DNA of 58,985 nt from Flavobacterium araucananum (lineage in GTDB: Bacteria; Bacteroidota; Bacteroidia; Flavobacteriales; Flavobacteriaceae): assembly GCF_002222055.1 (NCBI RefSeq), contig NZ_MUGS01000064.1, positions 1 to 58,985 on the forward strand, read 5' to 3'. The translations under genes and the position numbers were made by a program. The notes under the pieces were generated by a model. The model was not told where the DNA came from. It saw only the letters and a program-made list of their open reading frames with translations, and searched no databases. Shown piece after piece: positions 1 to 8,445 of the stretch; position 1 is the stretch's first letter; each line of letters opens with the position of its first letter.

Positions 1-246
1 TCTTTGTCCCATGTAGTAGCCCTAACGGGATATAAACCAGATTTGACTTTTTTAGAAAAAATGGGAATTGAATTGTCTGATGATGAACTAAAAACACCTA
101 CTTATAACCCGGAAACTATGGAAACCAATGTTGAAGGCTTATTTTTGGCAGGAGTCGTTTGTGGCGGGATGCACACGCATAAGTGGTTTATCGAGAATTC
201 CCGTATTCATGCTACTATGATTGTAGATTATATTACTTCAAAGTAA
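1..246 (+). CDS. C-terminal part of a YpdA-family FAD/NAD(P) oxidoreductase (putative bacillithiol disulfide reductase)
   Basis: Only the last roughly 80 codons are inside the window, read in frame from base 1; the true start lies upstream. The fragment has the C-terminal part of a two-dinucleotide-binding-domain flavoprotein: a TGYKPD motif, then NVEGLFLAGVVCGGMHTHKW, where the FLAG-like segment contacts FAD in thioredoxin-reductase-like proteins. The GGMHT/IENSRIHA ending resembles YpdA, proposed to reduce bacillithiol disulfide with NADPH. Assignment to YpdA rather than another thioredoxin-reductase relative is by resemblance. The gene ends just before an inverted repeat that could terminate transcription. 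Confidence 0.6.
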   Translation, partial: SLSHVVALTGYKPDLTFLEKMGIELSDDELKTPTYNPETMETNVEGLFLAGVVCGGMHTHKWFIENSRIHATMIVDYITSK

Positions 247-252
247 AAAAGG

Positions 253-339
253 TTGCCACTAATTTTACGAATTTACACAAATTAATTTTGAGCGTATTTA
301 AAATTAAAAATTAGCGAAAATTCGTGAAATTAGTGGCAA
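253..339. repeat. Intergenic inverted repeat (22-bp arms)
   Basis: The arms at 253-274 and 318-339 match at 21 of 22 positions (TTGCCACTAATTTtACGAATTT and its complement), separated by an AT-rich spacer. It lies between two convergent genes. Repeats with a GCCAC...GTGGC edge like this are, from memory, frequent between genes in Flavobacterium. It may serve as a bidirectional terminator or be a short non-autonomous repeat. Confidence 0.6.
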
Positions 340-348
340 AAAAAACTT

Positions 349-1917
349 TTATGAGCTACAGGAAAGCATCGAACACCCCACTTTAGATCGGGCCCAATCT
401 GGTCGTTTTGCAAACCATTTTTGATATTCCGGTTGTTCATCATACGGTTTTTGCAACAGCGTATACAATTCGTCAATCAAGGAGTAATCTCCCTGATCTG
501 CCGCATCAATTGCTAATTGTGACATATAATTGCGAAGCACATATTTAGGATTTATGGTATTCATCTTTTTAGAACGATCTTGATCTGAGAGTTTTTCAAT
601 ACCTAATCTTTCTAAGTAAACAGTAAACCATTTTTTCCAGGAATCCAAAATAGCACCAGAAATTTCTTCAGGGATATAAAAAGAATCCTGAATTTTTGCT
701 ATTGCTTTTTCTGCCGAATCCGTTTTTTGAATTTTACTCAAATTTCTAAAAAACAGTGTCATATCAGTTTCAGACAATTGTAAAACGGTCTCTAAAGCTT
801 CAATCAATTTATTGTCACTTTCAGTTAAAGTAAAGACCCCTAATTTACTTAAAAACATTACTTTATAGTCCGTATCAAAATCTGTAATAAACGATTCCAA
901 TATTTTTTCTAAAGGTTCAGCTTCATTAATTAAAGGATAGAGTGCATTTGCCAATTGGTACAAATTCCACTGTGCAATTTGGGGTTGATTCCCAAAACGG
1001 TATCTTCTGTTTTGGCTGTCTGTTGTATTAGGTGTCCAGTTTGGGTCATAGTTTTCTAACCACCCATAAGGACCATAGTCGATCGTGATTCCATGCACGG
1101 ACATATTATCAGTGTTCATAACGCCGTGTACAAAACCAACGCGTTGCCAATGCAAAATCATTTCACGAGTTTTGTCTGCAACTGTTTGAAAGAATTGCAA
1201 GTACTGCTCCTTTGGTTCGCCTTTGATTTCCGGGAAGTAGTACTTGATAGTATACTCTACAAATTGTTTTAAGTTTTTGAGTTCATTTCGTGCCGTAAGC
1301 ATTTCGAAACTTCCAAAACGAATAAACGATGGCGCTACACGACCAACAATAGCCCCTTTTTCGTAAGCAGGATTACCATTGTACAAAATATCACGTAAAA
1401 CCTGGTCACCGGATAACATCAAAGAAAGCGATCGGGTAGTGGGAACGCCTAAGTGATACATCGCCTCGGCACATAAATATTCTCGTACCGAAGAACGTAA
1501 AACAGCCAAACCATCAGCAGTTCTGGAGTAAGGTGTTTTTCCGGCACCTTTTAGCTGAAGCATAAAAGATTGATTATTATGTTCCAGCTCTGTTAAATTA
1601 ATGGCGCGACCATCGCCCAATTGTCCAGCCCAATTGCCAAATTGATGTCCTGCATAACACATGGCATAGGGACGGGTTTCAGGAAGAATCTCTTTTCCTG
1701 AAAAAACATTCAAAAATGATTCCGACTGAATTTCATTAACCGAAATTCCAATCAATTCAGCAACTTCTTTCGAAGCATGAATAAGTGCAGGTTTTGAGGG
1801 TACAGTAGGATTTACATAAGAGAAAACCGCATTAGAAACCTGACGGGTTTCATTTGCTTCATTCTCATCTGCGGGAAGTTCAGCCGTAAATCTGTTTTTT
1901 ATTTTTATATTTTTCAT
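349..1917 (-). CDS. selO: Protein adenylyltransferase SelO (YdiU/UPF0061 family)
   Basis: SelO is a pseudokinase-fold enzyme that transfers AMP from ATP to hydroxyl side chains of proteins and is linked to redox stress. The 522-residue length is normal for the family. Visible signatures include YAGHQFGNWAGQLGDGRA near residue 90, the nucleotide-binding LKGAGKTPYSRTADG near 120, SSVREYL, a VHGVMNTDNM segment and ITIDYGPYGW. The protein ends CSMLSCSS; this Cys corresponds to the selenocysteine of animal SelO. The ATG at 1917 gives a normal N-terminus. It is followed on the same strand by nothing and preceded by msrA, also a redox gene, about 120 bp upstream. Confidence 0.9.
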   Translation of the reverse strand: MKNIKIKNRFTAELPADENEANETRQVSNAVFSYVNPTVPSKPALIHASKEVAELIGISVNEIQSESFLNVFSGKEILPETRPYAMCYAGHQFGNWAGQLGDGRAINLTELEHNNQSFMLQLKGAGKTPYSRTADGLAVLRSSVREYLCAEAMYHLGVPTTRSLSLMLSGDQVLRDILYNGNPAYEKGAIVGRVAPSFIRFGSFEMLTARNELKNLKQFVEYTIKYYFPEIKGEPKEQYLQFFQTVADKTREMILHWQRVGFVHGVMNTDNMSVHGITIDYGPYGWLENYDPNWTPNTTDSQNRRYRFGNQPQIAQWNLYQLANALYPLINEAEPLEKILESFITDFDTDYKVMFLSKLGVFTLTESDNKLIEALETVLQLSETDMTLFFRNLSKIQKTDSAEKAIAKIQDSFYIPEEISGAILDSWKKWFTVYLERLGIEKLSDQDRSKKMNTINPKYVLRNYMSQLAIDAADQGDYSLIDELYTLLQKPYDEQPEYQKWFAKRPDWARSKVGCSMLSCSS

Positions 1918-2041
1918 TTGTGTGGTATTTATCTGCCACAGATTACACAGATCAAAATGATGATTAAAAATCTCTGTGAGATTTAAGAGTAAACCATAAA
2001 AAATCTTTTTTAATCCTTTTTGTGTGTGGCAAAACTTTTAT

Positions 2042-2575
2042 TTAGTCAACTAGTTTATCTGCATACATTTTTTTCAATTTATGCACTTTAGGATCGATTA
2101 CAATCTGGCAATAACGTGCATCCTGATTGTTGTTATAATAATTTTGATGGTCTTCTTCGGCGTTATAAAACACTTCAAAAGCAGTTAACTGCGTTACAAT
2201 CGGATCATCATAAAAAGGTTTTACTTCTTCAAAAACCTGCTCTGCAATTTCTTTTTGTGCTGCATCATGATACAAAACAATAGAACGATATTGTGTTCCT
2301 GCATCTGCTCCCTGACGGTTTAAGGTCGTAGGATCATGACTTGTCATAAATATATAAATAAGGTCATGATATGAAATTATGTCAGGATCGAAGGTTACTT
2401 GTATCACTTCGGCATGACCGGTTCTGCCGGTGCAGACTTCGCGATACGGAGGATTTTTGATAAAACCTCCTGAAAATCCTGATTTTAAAGACTCTATTCC
2501 CTTTAAACGCTGAATTACAGCTTCAATACACCAAAAACATCCACCACCAAAAGTGGCTACTGATAAATTTTTCAT
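2042..2575 (-). CDS. msrA: Peptide-methionine (S)-S-oxide reductase MsrA
   Basis: It reduces methionine-S-sulfoxide in proteins and free methionine, using thioredoxin. The GCFWC motif is at residues 12-16, with Cys13 the catalytic nucleophile. Family blocks GFSGG, TGHAEVIQVTFDP, DPTTLNRQGADAGTQYRS and EDHQNYY are intact. At 177 residues it is a stand-alone MsrA with no fused MsrB domain. It shares orientation with selO downstream, but the 120 bp gap with repeat-like sequence makes co-transcription uncertain. It diverges from the aminotransferase gene at 2757. Confidence 0.95.
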   Translation of the reverse strand: MKNLSVATFGGGCFWCIEAVIQRLKGIESLKSGFSGGFIKNPPYREVCTGRTGHAEVIQVTFDPDIISYHDLIYIFMTSHDPTTLNRQGADAGTQYRSIVLYHDAAQKEIAEQVFEEVKPFYDDPIVTQLTAFEVFYNAEEDHQNYYNNNQDARYCQIVIDPKVHKLKKMYADKLVD

Positions 2576-2727
2576 TAAATAGTATTGTTTAAGTTTACTT
2601 GCCCTATTAATCTGATAGAATATGATGCTAAATTATTAAAAAAATGATAGTTTAACTAAAGATACACAACAGTTATGGAATGTTTGAAGTTTGCAATTGA
2701 TAAATTCGCAATTATATAAAAAAGCAA

Positions 2728-2735
2728 TATATTTG
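2728..2735 (+). promoter_or_regulatory. Bacteroidota -7 promoter element
   Basis: TATATTTG matches the TAnnTTTG consensus exactly and lies 21 bases before the ATG at 2757. It places the transcription start near 2740, which rules out the in-frame upstream ATG-like starts near 2691 and fixes the gene start at 2757. A good -33 TTG at the usual distance is not obvious. Confidence 0.6.
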
Positions 2736-2756
2736 CAATCAAACTTAGGCACACCA

Positions 2757-4244
2757 ATGAACAGCAAAAATAGTACCATCACATTAGAGACATATTTTCA
2801 GGATTTTAGGCAACATATTGTTGGTATCGAGCAGGAATTTACTTCTCCGTATGGCAAAAAAAAGATCATTTATACAGATTGGACTGCCAGCGGCAGATTA
2901 TATCGCCCTATAGAGGAGAAACTTCTTAATGATTTTGGACCTTTTGTAGCCAATACTCATACAGAAACTACCGTGTCAGGTACTGCCATGACAAAAGCGT
3001 ACCATCATGCCAGAAATATTATCAAACGTCATACAAATGCAAGTAATGATGATGTCCTGATCACTGATGGAACGGGAATGACTGGTGTTGTCAATAAATT
3101 TCAACGTATTTTAGGGCTTAAAATCCCTGAAAACCTAAAAGATTTTATTACTGTTCCTGCCGAAAAAAAACCAATTGTTTTTATTTCGCACATGGAGCAT
3201 CATTCTAACCAAACCTCATGGTTAGAGACAATTGCCGATGTTGAAATTATTCCGTCTTGCGAAAAAGGACTTTTTTGCCTGGATAATTTAGCTTTATTAT
3301 TAGAAAAATATGCAGACAGAACAATCAAAATTGCTTCTATAACATCATGTTCGAATGTTACAGGATTAAAAACTCCTTTTCATGAAGCTGCAAAATTAAT
3401 GCACCAGCATCATGGAGTTTGTTTTGTAGATTTTGCCTGTTCAGGACCTTATGTAGAAATTGATATGCATCCTGAAGATCCGGAAGCTTATCTTGATGCT
3501 ATTTTCTTCTCACCGCATAAATTCTTAGGCGGACCCGGAACTTCCGGAGTTTTGATCTTTAATAAAAAATTATACCATAATATGATTCCTGATTGTCCCG
3601 GCGGAGGAACCGTAAGCTGGACAAATCCTTGGGGAGAACATAAATATATAGACAATATCGAGGATCGTGAAGATGGCGGAACTCCAGGTTTTTTGCAGGT
3701 TATAAAAACGGCGTTGGCAATTGAGCTAAAAGAAGAAATGGGAATTGAAAACATTTTGCAACGCGAGCATGAAATTGTTGATTATGTTTTTGATGTATTG
3801 GGTACGGTTGAAAATATTAAAATTTTAGCAGGACAACATACAAATCGTTTGGGTGTAATATCCTTTTTTATCGAAGATCTTCATTTTAATCTTGGGGTTA
3901 AATTACTGAATGATAAATTTGGAATCCAGACTAGAGGAGGATGCAGTTGCGCGGGAACATACGGGCACTTTTTATTGCACGTAGATCAGGAAACTTCGAA
4001 TAAACTGGTAAACGAAATCACGATTGGTGATTTGATAAAAAAACCGGGATGGATTAGAATGTCGATTCACCCAACTACAACAGATGCAGAAATTGCTTTT
4101 GTTTGTCAAAGTATTAAAGATATGGCTCAAAACCACCAAACCTGGGCTCTAGATTATTCTTATAATAAAAACACAAACGAATTTATCCATAAAAACGCAA
4201 ATTCATTTGAAGATGAACTGGTTTCGGGCTGGTTTAAGTCTTAA
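2757..4244 (+). CDS. Aminotransferase class V-fold PLP enzyme (cysteine-desulfurase-like)
   Basis: This is a fold-type I PLP enzyme of the class V aminotransferase/cysteine desulfurase superfamily; the substrate is not known. The PLP lysine is in SPHKFLGGPG (about residue 254). Other signatures are the HMEHHSNQTSW block, FVDFACSGPYVEIDMHP with the PLP-ring Asp, and a C-terminal RGGCSCAGTYGH loop at the place of the desulfurase active-site cysteine loop. At 495 residues it is longer than housekeeping SufS/IscS (about 400), and no suf or isc genes are nearby, so an iron-sulfur role is not supported. The start is chosen from the promoter at 2728. A strong terminator follows. Confidence 0.8.
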   Translation: MNSKNSTITLETYFQDFRQHIVGIEQEFTSPYGKKKIIYTDWTASGRLYRPIEEKLLNDFGPFVANTHTETTVSGTAMTKAYHHARNIIKRHTNASNDDVLITDGTGMTGVVNKFQRILGLKIPENLKDFITVPAEKKPIVFISHMEHHSNQTSWLETIADVEIIPSCEKGLFCLDNLALLLEKYADRTIKIASITSCSNVTGLKTPFHEAAKLMHQHHGVCFVDFACSGPYVEIDMHPEDPEAYLDAIFFSPHKFLGGPGTSGVLIFNKKLYHNMIPDCPGGGTVSWTNPWGEHKYIDNIEDREDGGTPGFLQVIKTALAIELKEEMGIENILQREHEIVDYVFDVLGTVENIKILAGQHTNRLGVISFFIEDLHFNLGVKLLNDKFGIQTRGGCSCAGTYGHFLLHVDQETSNKLVNEITIGDLIKKPGWIRMSIHPTTTDAEIAFVCQSIKDMAQNHQTWALDYSYNKNTNEFIHKNANSFEDELVSGWFKS

Positions 4245-4268
4245 GAATTGAATCAAGTTGATATTAGT

Positions 4269-4308
4269 AAACCCTACAAATTATAAAAATCTGTAGGGTT
4301 TGTTTTTT
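4269..4308. terminator. Rho-independent terminator
   Basis: A perfect 10-bp stem (AAACCCTACA at 4269-4278, TGTAGGGTTT at 4292-4301) with a T-rich tail on the plus strand, 25 bases after the aminotransferase stop. Confidence 0.85.
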
Positions 4309-4395
4309 AGCTTGTACAGTTTCGATCGTTATTTCCTGAAAATTATAAATTTTTGATTTGCTCCCGACAGAGCTGGTATCTATTAATTTAAAAAA

Positions 4396-4866
4396 TTATT
4401 TGGTTTCCTGAAATTTTCTAAGCGACAATAAGGCTTGCTCCTGGATTTTTTTATGAAAAAAACCAGTCCATCCTAATAAATATCCTGTAGGACCAAAAGC
4501 TTGTTTCGACCATTTCCAAACATCAAAACTATCCGTGTGTTTGATAATTAATCCGTCCTGAAAAGCAAATTCAGCCGAAATTCTATTGATTACCTTTCTA
4601 TTGGTTTTACTAAAATTATAGGTAGCAACCCATTTTGCAGAACCAGAAAAGTCATCTGCTTTTATCTCCGAAAATTCAATTTTAAGATTGCCTTTGCTTT
4701 TTAAAATCAGCATTTGCCACATTTTAGAAACCTGATCTTCTTTTAGTAAGCCAAATGCAGGATCGATAAAATGAATTTTTGGATGGTAACATTCGCTCAT
4801 TGTTTGAGCATCAGCATTTGCAAAAGCAGTATAGAATTTTGTAATTAAGGCTTCGTTAGCATTCAT
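4396..4866 (-). CDS. SnoaL-like / NTF2-fold protein
   Basis: This 156-residue protein has the layout of the NTF2-like superfamily. It opens with ANEALITKFYTAFANADAQTMSECYHPKIHFIDPAFG, the usual helix-helix-strand entry. A central strand pair, SAKWVATYNFSKTNRKV, and a DGLIIKHTDSFDVWKWSKQAFG ending follow. Such proteins can be isomerases, hydratases or simply binding proteins; the sequence does not say which. No signal peptide is visible, so it is likely cytoplasmic. It is the last gene of a same-strand run starting at 7291, with a 52-base gap from the gene before it. Confidence 0.75.
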   Translation of the reverse strand: MNANEALITKFYTAFANADAQTMSECYHPKIHFIDPAFGLLKEDQVSKMWQMLILKSKGNLKIEFSEIKADDFSGSAKWVATYNFSKTNRKVINRISAEFAFQDGLIIKHTDSFDVWKWSKQAFGPTGYLLGWTGFFHKKIQEQALLSLRKFQETK

Positions 4867-4918
4867 AGGAAAATAAAATTAGAGTATAAATATAAGATTT
4901 ATTAGATAAATAATTTAT

Positions 4919-5443
4919 TTATAAAGCACTAATTGCTGCTGCAGTATTAAATGTTTTTTTTGATTTATCGAAAGCTGTCGAAAAATATGAAGTTTTGCTT
5001 GAGGCGGTAAAATATCCTGTTTGATCGCCAAAAGCACTTGAGTTTCCTTTTACTATAAACCTAACGGCTTTAATATCAGTCTTTTTTAGCTTGTTCATTT
5101 CAGCTGGAGTAAAATAATAATAAGTAGATGTCTTGCCTGCAACACTCTCGTTACTGTTTTTATCTGTACAAGGAATAACATCTCCGTTTACCAGATCGAC
5201 ATAAAGACCACCCGAAATTCTGGTTTTGTCATTTGTTGTCTGGATTGTCAATTTTAAAACGCCTCCTTTTTCTGTCTTTGCAATTTGAACATTTGCTTCG
5301 CCGGTGTAAACATATTTTTCGCAAATAAAAGTATAGTTTTCTGTTGCGGGATAAGGCTTTGAATCCTTTATACTCATTGTTTCCTGAGCATTTGCAAATG
5401 TTGAAATTAACAGTACGATAAAAAGAGGCATTTTCAAATTCAT
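4919..5443 (-). CDS. Secreted protein of unknown function
   Basis: I do not recognise the family. The 174-residue product starts with a typical Sec signal peptide (about residues 1-19, cleavage after ANA-QE). The mature part is rich in Thr, Lys and Tyr and reads as a small beta-rich domain, with two cysteines (FICEKY and VIPCTD) that could form a disulfide in the periplasm. It starts 9 bases after the lipoprotein gene upstream and probably shares its transcript. Confidence 0.7.
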   Translation of the reverse strand: MNLKMPLFIVLLISTFANAQETMSIKDSKPYPATENYTFICEKYVYTGEANVQIAKTEKGGVLKLTIQTTNDKTRISGGLYVDLVNGDVIPCTDKNSNESVAGKTSTYYYFTPAEMNKLKKTDIKAVRFIVKGNSSAFGDQTGYFTASSKTSYFSTAFDKSKKTFNTAAAISAL

Positions 5444-5452
5444 AATTTTACT

Positions 5453-5929
5453 TTATTGATCAGTTAGTTTTGCGTCAAATTTTTCATCCCAATCCATTGA
5501 TTTTATGGCTGAGATTAAATTATCCTCATTGACAAAAATGCGCAATTCTTTATTGGCTACTTTTTTTGTGTACAAGGCGTGATAGCGATACACAACTTCT
5601 TGTTTGGTTTTGTAAACGCCATCTAGTTTCAAGTCTATAAAACTTCCGTAATATTGTCTAAACCTCTGACACGTTTTGGTCAATCGTTCCTCGGTCGTAT
5701 TTTCTCTCACTGATGGAGTGACTTCGGTTTCATTAAAAGGTTTAAATTTAGACGTATTGCAAGTTTCTAAAACTCGTTTTCCTAATTCGTAAGCTTTTTG
5801 TTGCTGATTAGCATTAATTTCTGCACTAGAAATTTTCTTGATCTTCAAATCTTCAGTATCTCTACTGATGTTTTTCGATTTACATCCAATTAACAACAAC
5901 AAACATATAATCAATCCTGCTTTCTTCAT
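5453..5929 (-). CDS. Putative lipoprotein of unknown function
   Basis: The N-terminus KKAGLIICLLLLIGCKSKN is a lipoprotein signal with the lipobox LIGC, so Cys16 should be lipidated and the protein anchored in the envelope. The mature 140 residues hold a CQRFRQYYGSFIDLKLDGVYKTKQEVVYRYHALY stretch reminiscent of small envelope domains that follow a DUF3887-like or NTF2-like pattern, but I cannot assign a family. It sits between an M23-type gene (6 bases upstream) and a secreted protein gene (9 bases downstream), so the three are probably co-transcribed. Confidence 0.75.
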   Translation of the reverse strand: MKKAGLIICLLLLIGCKSKNISRDTEDLKIKKISSAEINANQQQKAYELGKRVLETCNTSKFKPFNETEVTPSVRENTTEERLTKTCQRFRQYYGSFIDLKLDGVYKTKQEVVYRYHALYTKKVANKELRIFVNEDNLISAIKSMDWDEKFDAKLTDQ

Positions 5930-5935
5930 AACTAT

Positions 5936-6613
5936 TTAAGTAATTTTTAATAATAAGTTCGGGTCAGGACAATTTTCTATATAAAAGTTCAAATCATTTG
6001 TATTGCAAACTCCGGGATAATCACCAAAATACTCTTCAATATTTTTTATAATCTGAAAATGTACATGTGGTGCATAATCACCATTAACAGCTGAGTTTCC
6101 TAAAGTTCCAATTTTTTCACCTTTATTAAAAAACGTCCCAACGCTTAGGTTTTCTATACTTTCTAACGATAAATGTCCGTATAAAGTATAAAAAATTTCA
6201 TTTTGAACAATATGCTCTAAAATAATTGTTGGTCCATAGTCTCCTAAACCCACATTATTTCTAAAACTGTGAACTTTTCCATCTAATGGCGCCAAAACTG
6301 CTGTATCGACTTTTGTCCATAAATCTAAACCTATATGTATGTTTCTTTCCGGAATTGATTCGTTTTTGAAAATAGTACTCCTTTGGTATAAGGTACGACC
6401 TTCTATATACCCGCCAAACGCAACCCTGGCATTATTGCGTTTTAAATAATCTGAAATGAAAGCTTCAAATTCTACCGCATTTTCAGGTTTACTATCGACC
6501 AATTCCTGATTGGTTACAGATAAATCTAAAGTAATATATTTTGAAAAATCGATATCAGAATCAATAATTTTAGTAGGTGGTAAGGCTTTTAGGATAGAGA
6601 CAAGAGGTTTCAT
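5936..6613 (-). CDS. M23/LytM-type peptidase domain protein without a signal peptide
   Basis: The C-terminal half is a LytM/M23 metallopeptidase domain: HIGLD (HxxxD zinc ligands, about residue 93), ILAPLDGKV-like strand, YGHLS, and APHVHFQ (HxH, third ligand and catalytic His). M23 enzymes usually cut peptidoglycan cross-bridges, but this 225-residue protein has no signal peptide or lipobox, and its first 80 residues are a polar non-membrane region. Cytoplasmic M23-like domains also occur fused to aminotransferases and phosphotransferases, so a non-peptidoglycan substrate is possible. It starts 12 bases after a methyltransferase-like gene, with which it probably forms an operon. Confidence 0.75.
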   Translation of the reverse strand: MKPLVSILKALPPTKIIDSDIDFSKYITLDLSVTNQELVDSKPENAVEFEAFISDYLKRNNARVAFGGYIEGRTLYQRSTIFKNESIPERNIHIGLDLWTKVDTAVLAPLDGKVHSFRNNVGLGDYGPTIILEHIVQNEIFYTLYGHLSLESIENLSVGTFFNKGEKIGTLGNSAVNGDYAPHVHFQIIKNIEEYFGDYPGVCNTNDLNFYIENCPDPNLLLKIT

Positions 6614-6625
6614 AAAATATAAAAT

Positions 6626-7291
6626 TTAGGCGACTTTTTCAATAATTATCAATTCGTTATGTACTTCTACACGAGGCAGCATTTTTGAGGCAAACAATTC
6701 AGAATTTATTTCAGAAATATATTTTCGATTTCGAACATTATGCGCTTCATCCAAAATCATGGTATTGAACAAAACAAAACCATTACTTTTTAACAGAGAA
6801 CAAATACGCCCGCTAAAAAAACTTTCGAATAAAAAATTAGGCATTTTTATATCTTCAAATATATCAATGATAATAAGATCATATTTATTCTTTGTTTTTA
6901 GAACAAATTCAAAAGCATCATCAATAACAATTTCCAGTTGTTTAATCTGATTGAGATTAAAATACTGATTTGCGATCTGAATCATATCAGGATCAATTTC
7001 GACACCGGTAATTTTTCCTTTATATTCGATTTCGTCTACCAGTGTTTTGATAACACTTCCGCCGGCAACTCCCAATACCAAAATATGATCCATATTACGG
7101 ATTGTATCGTAACCTATATTTCGAAGTCCGTACCTTAATATACGTTGCAAACTTCCGTATGAATAATTGGTATTTTCAGAATCCAGCACTAATTCGCCAT
7201 TTGCCCATGTTACTTCGATAATTTTACTTCTCTCTGATTTTTTCTTAAATATTTTTATTGGAATAATATAACTGAATAACTTTTGAATCAT
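6626..7291 (-). CDS. Spermidine-synthase-like class I SAM-binding protein
   Basis: The 221-residue product has a Rossmann SAM/dcSAM fold. Motif I is ILVLGVAGGSVIKTL (about residue 70), the acidic ribose-binding GVEIDPDMIQIA follows, and IDDAFEFV plus YDLIIIDIF complete the core, in the order found in spermidine synthase-like proteins. It is shorter than true SpeE (about 280) and the N-terminal beta domain is reduced. It could be a methyltransferase rather than an aminopropyltransferase. It heads a run of genes reading towards 4396. A divergent acyltransferase gene starts 66 bases away. Confidence 0.7.
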   Translation of the reverse strand: MIQKLFSYIIPIKIFKKKSERSKIIEVTWANGELVLDSENTNYSYGSLQRILRYGLRNIGYDTIRNMDHILVLGVAGGSVIKTLVDEIEYKGKITGVEIDPDMIQIANQYFNLNQIKQLEIVIDDAFEFVLKTKNKYDLIIIDIFEDIKMPNFLFESFFSGRICSLLKSNGFVLFNTMILDEAHNVRNRKYISEINSELFASKMLPRVEVHNELIIIEKVA

Positions 7292-7357
7292 TTTTAAATG
7301 CTTTTACTCAAATTTACCACTTTAAATCTTTTATTTTGCAACAAAAAATAAATTTTA

Positions 7358-7909
7358 ATGAAGAAACAGTTGTACAAATTCATCTTTTTTAAGCTAATGG
7401 GCTGGAAAATAGTAGGAATTGAAAATGCGGAGGTTAAAAAATGTGTGATGATGGTGATGCCTCATACAAGTAATCATGATTTTTATTTAGGAATTTTTAC
7501 AAGAGGAATCTCCGGACTGGAAATGAACTGGGTTGGAAAGAAGGAATTATTTAAATTTCCGTTTGGTTATTACTTTAGAAGTGTAGGCGGTGAGCCTATT
7601 GATCGCACCGGTGGACTAAACAAAGTAGACTCTATAGCGGCTATATTCGAGCGAAAAGAAGTTTTTCGTCTGGCTGTTGCTCCGGAAGGAACCCGTACCG
7701 GGGTTACCGAAATCAAGAGTGGATTTTACTACATAGCCCTTAAAGCAAATGTGCCCATTGTTCCTGTTGCTTTTGACTGGGGCAAAAAAGAAGTAAATTT
7801 AGGTAAGCCATTTTTTCCTACAGGAGATTATGAAACTGACTTGTTGGTTTTGAAAAAGCATTATGAAGGTGTTTTAGGCAAAATTCCTCAAAATGGATTT
7901 CAGCTCTAA
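7358..7909 (+). CDS. PlsC-like 1-acyl-sn-glycerol-3-phosphate acyltransferase family protein
   Basis: A small (183-residue) glycerolipid acyltransferase-like protein. The catalytic HxxxxD box is HTSNHD in MPHTSNHDFYLG, and APEGTRT is the second, phosphate-binding block. A further VPIVPVAFDWG strand is typical of the family. The short length and the N-terminus KFIFFKLMGWKIVG match the compact Bacteroidota acyltransferases that may act on lysophosphatidate or on other membrane lipids; substrate is not predictable. It is monocistronic, divergent from the methyltransferase-like gene. Confidence 0.8.
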   Translation: MKKQLYKFIFFKLMGWKIVGIENAEVKKCVMMVMPHTSNHDFYLGIFTRGISGLEMNWVGKKELFKFPFGYYFRSVGGEPIDRTGGLNKVDSIAAIFERKEVFRLAVAPEGTRTGVTEIKSGFYYIALKANVPIVPVAFDWGKKEVNLGKPFFPTGDYETDLLVLKKHYEGVLGKIPQNGFQL

Positions 7910-7992
7910 ATTTTGGATCATTTTTAAGTTCCGCGAGAATCGCTTAAAAGAAAATAAAATTTAAAATTTTTCAAATATCCGATTTTTTCAAA

Positions 7993-8445
7993 TTACGGGA
8001 CATAAGCCTTAAAGGTTCCGTTTTTATAAAAAATAACTATTTTCTCAATTTCACTTTCTTCAGAATTTAAAATTTGACTTTTAATTTCTGGAGAAGTCTT
8101 GATTGTTGCTTTTGCTGTTTCTTTATAATAGGTTTCAGAAAATAAATCTTCTGCAACCAGATTCTCATTCACTAAAGTAGGAGTAGGAGTTTTTACTTTT
8201 TCTATAACTACGTCTTCATTTTTAGGAAAACTTCCTTTTCCGTTTAAGATCCAATATAGATCTACATCTGGAAAAACCTCCATAATTTTCATTACAAAAT
8301 CTAAGCTGGGTTTGTTTCTGCCAGAAAGGAGGTGAGACATACTGGAACGCTGAACACCAATTCGATCCGCAAAAGAAGAGGCGTTTAAGGCATAATAATC
8401 CAATATAATTTCAAGACGTTTTACAAAATCATCGATGTTTACCAT
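7993..8445 (-). CDS. XRE/Cro-type helix-turn-helix regulator
   Basis: Residues 8-65 form an XRE helix-turn-helix domain with the recognition region FADRIGVQRSSMSHLLSGRNKPS. The usual DVDLYWILNGKGSF segment follows, then an acidic linker and a C-terminal EIEKIVIFYKNGTFKAYVP tail. Proteins of this layout are common in Flavobacteriia. Its start codon lies inside one of six TTTAC-N4-GTAAA palindromes that fill the gap to the divergent M14 peptidase gene. The simplest reading is that it binds them, controlling itself and its neighbour. Confidence 0.85.
   Translation of the reverse strand: MVNIDDFVKRLEIILDYYALNASSFADRIGVQRSSMSHLLSGRNKPSLDFVMKIMEVFPDVDLYWILNGKGSFPKNEDVVIEKVKTPTPTLVNENLVAEDLFSETYYKETAKATIKTSPEIKSQILNSEESEIEKIVIFYKNGTFKAYVP

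Noticed and set aside
1935..2040. Second Flavobacterium-type inverted repeat upstream of selO
   Set aside because: Only about nine edge bases (GCCACA.../...TGTGGC) pair; the rest does not match well enough to list as a feature.
3488..3754. Minus-strand 88-codon frame inside the aminotransferase gene
   Set aside because: It is antisense to conserved PLP-enzyme motifs and has a proline-rich shadow composition.
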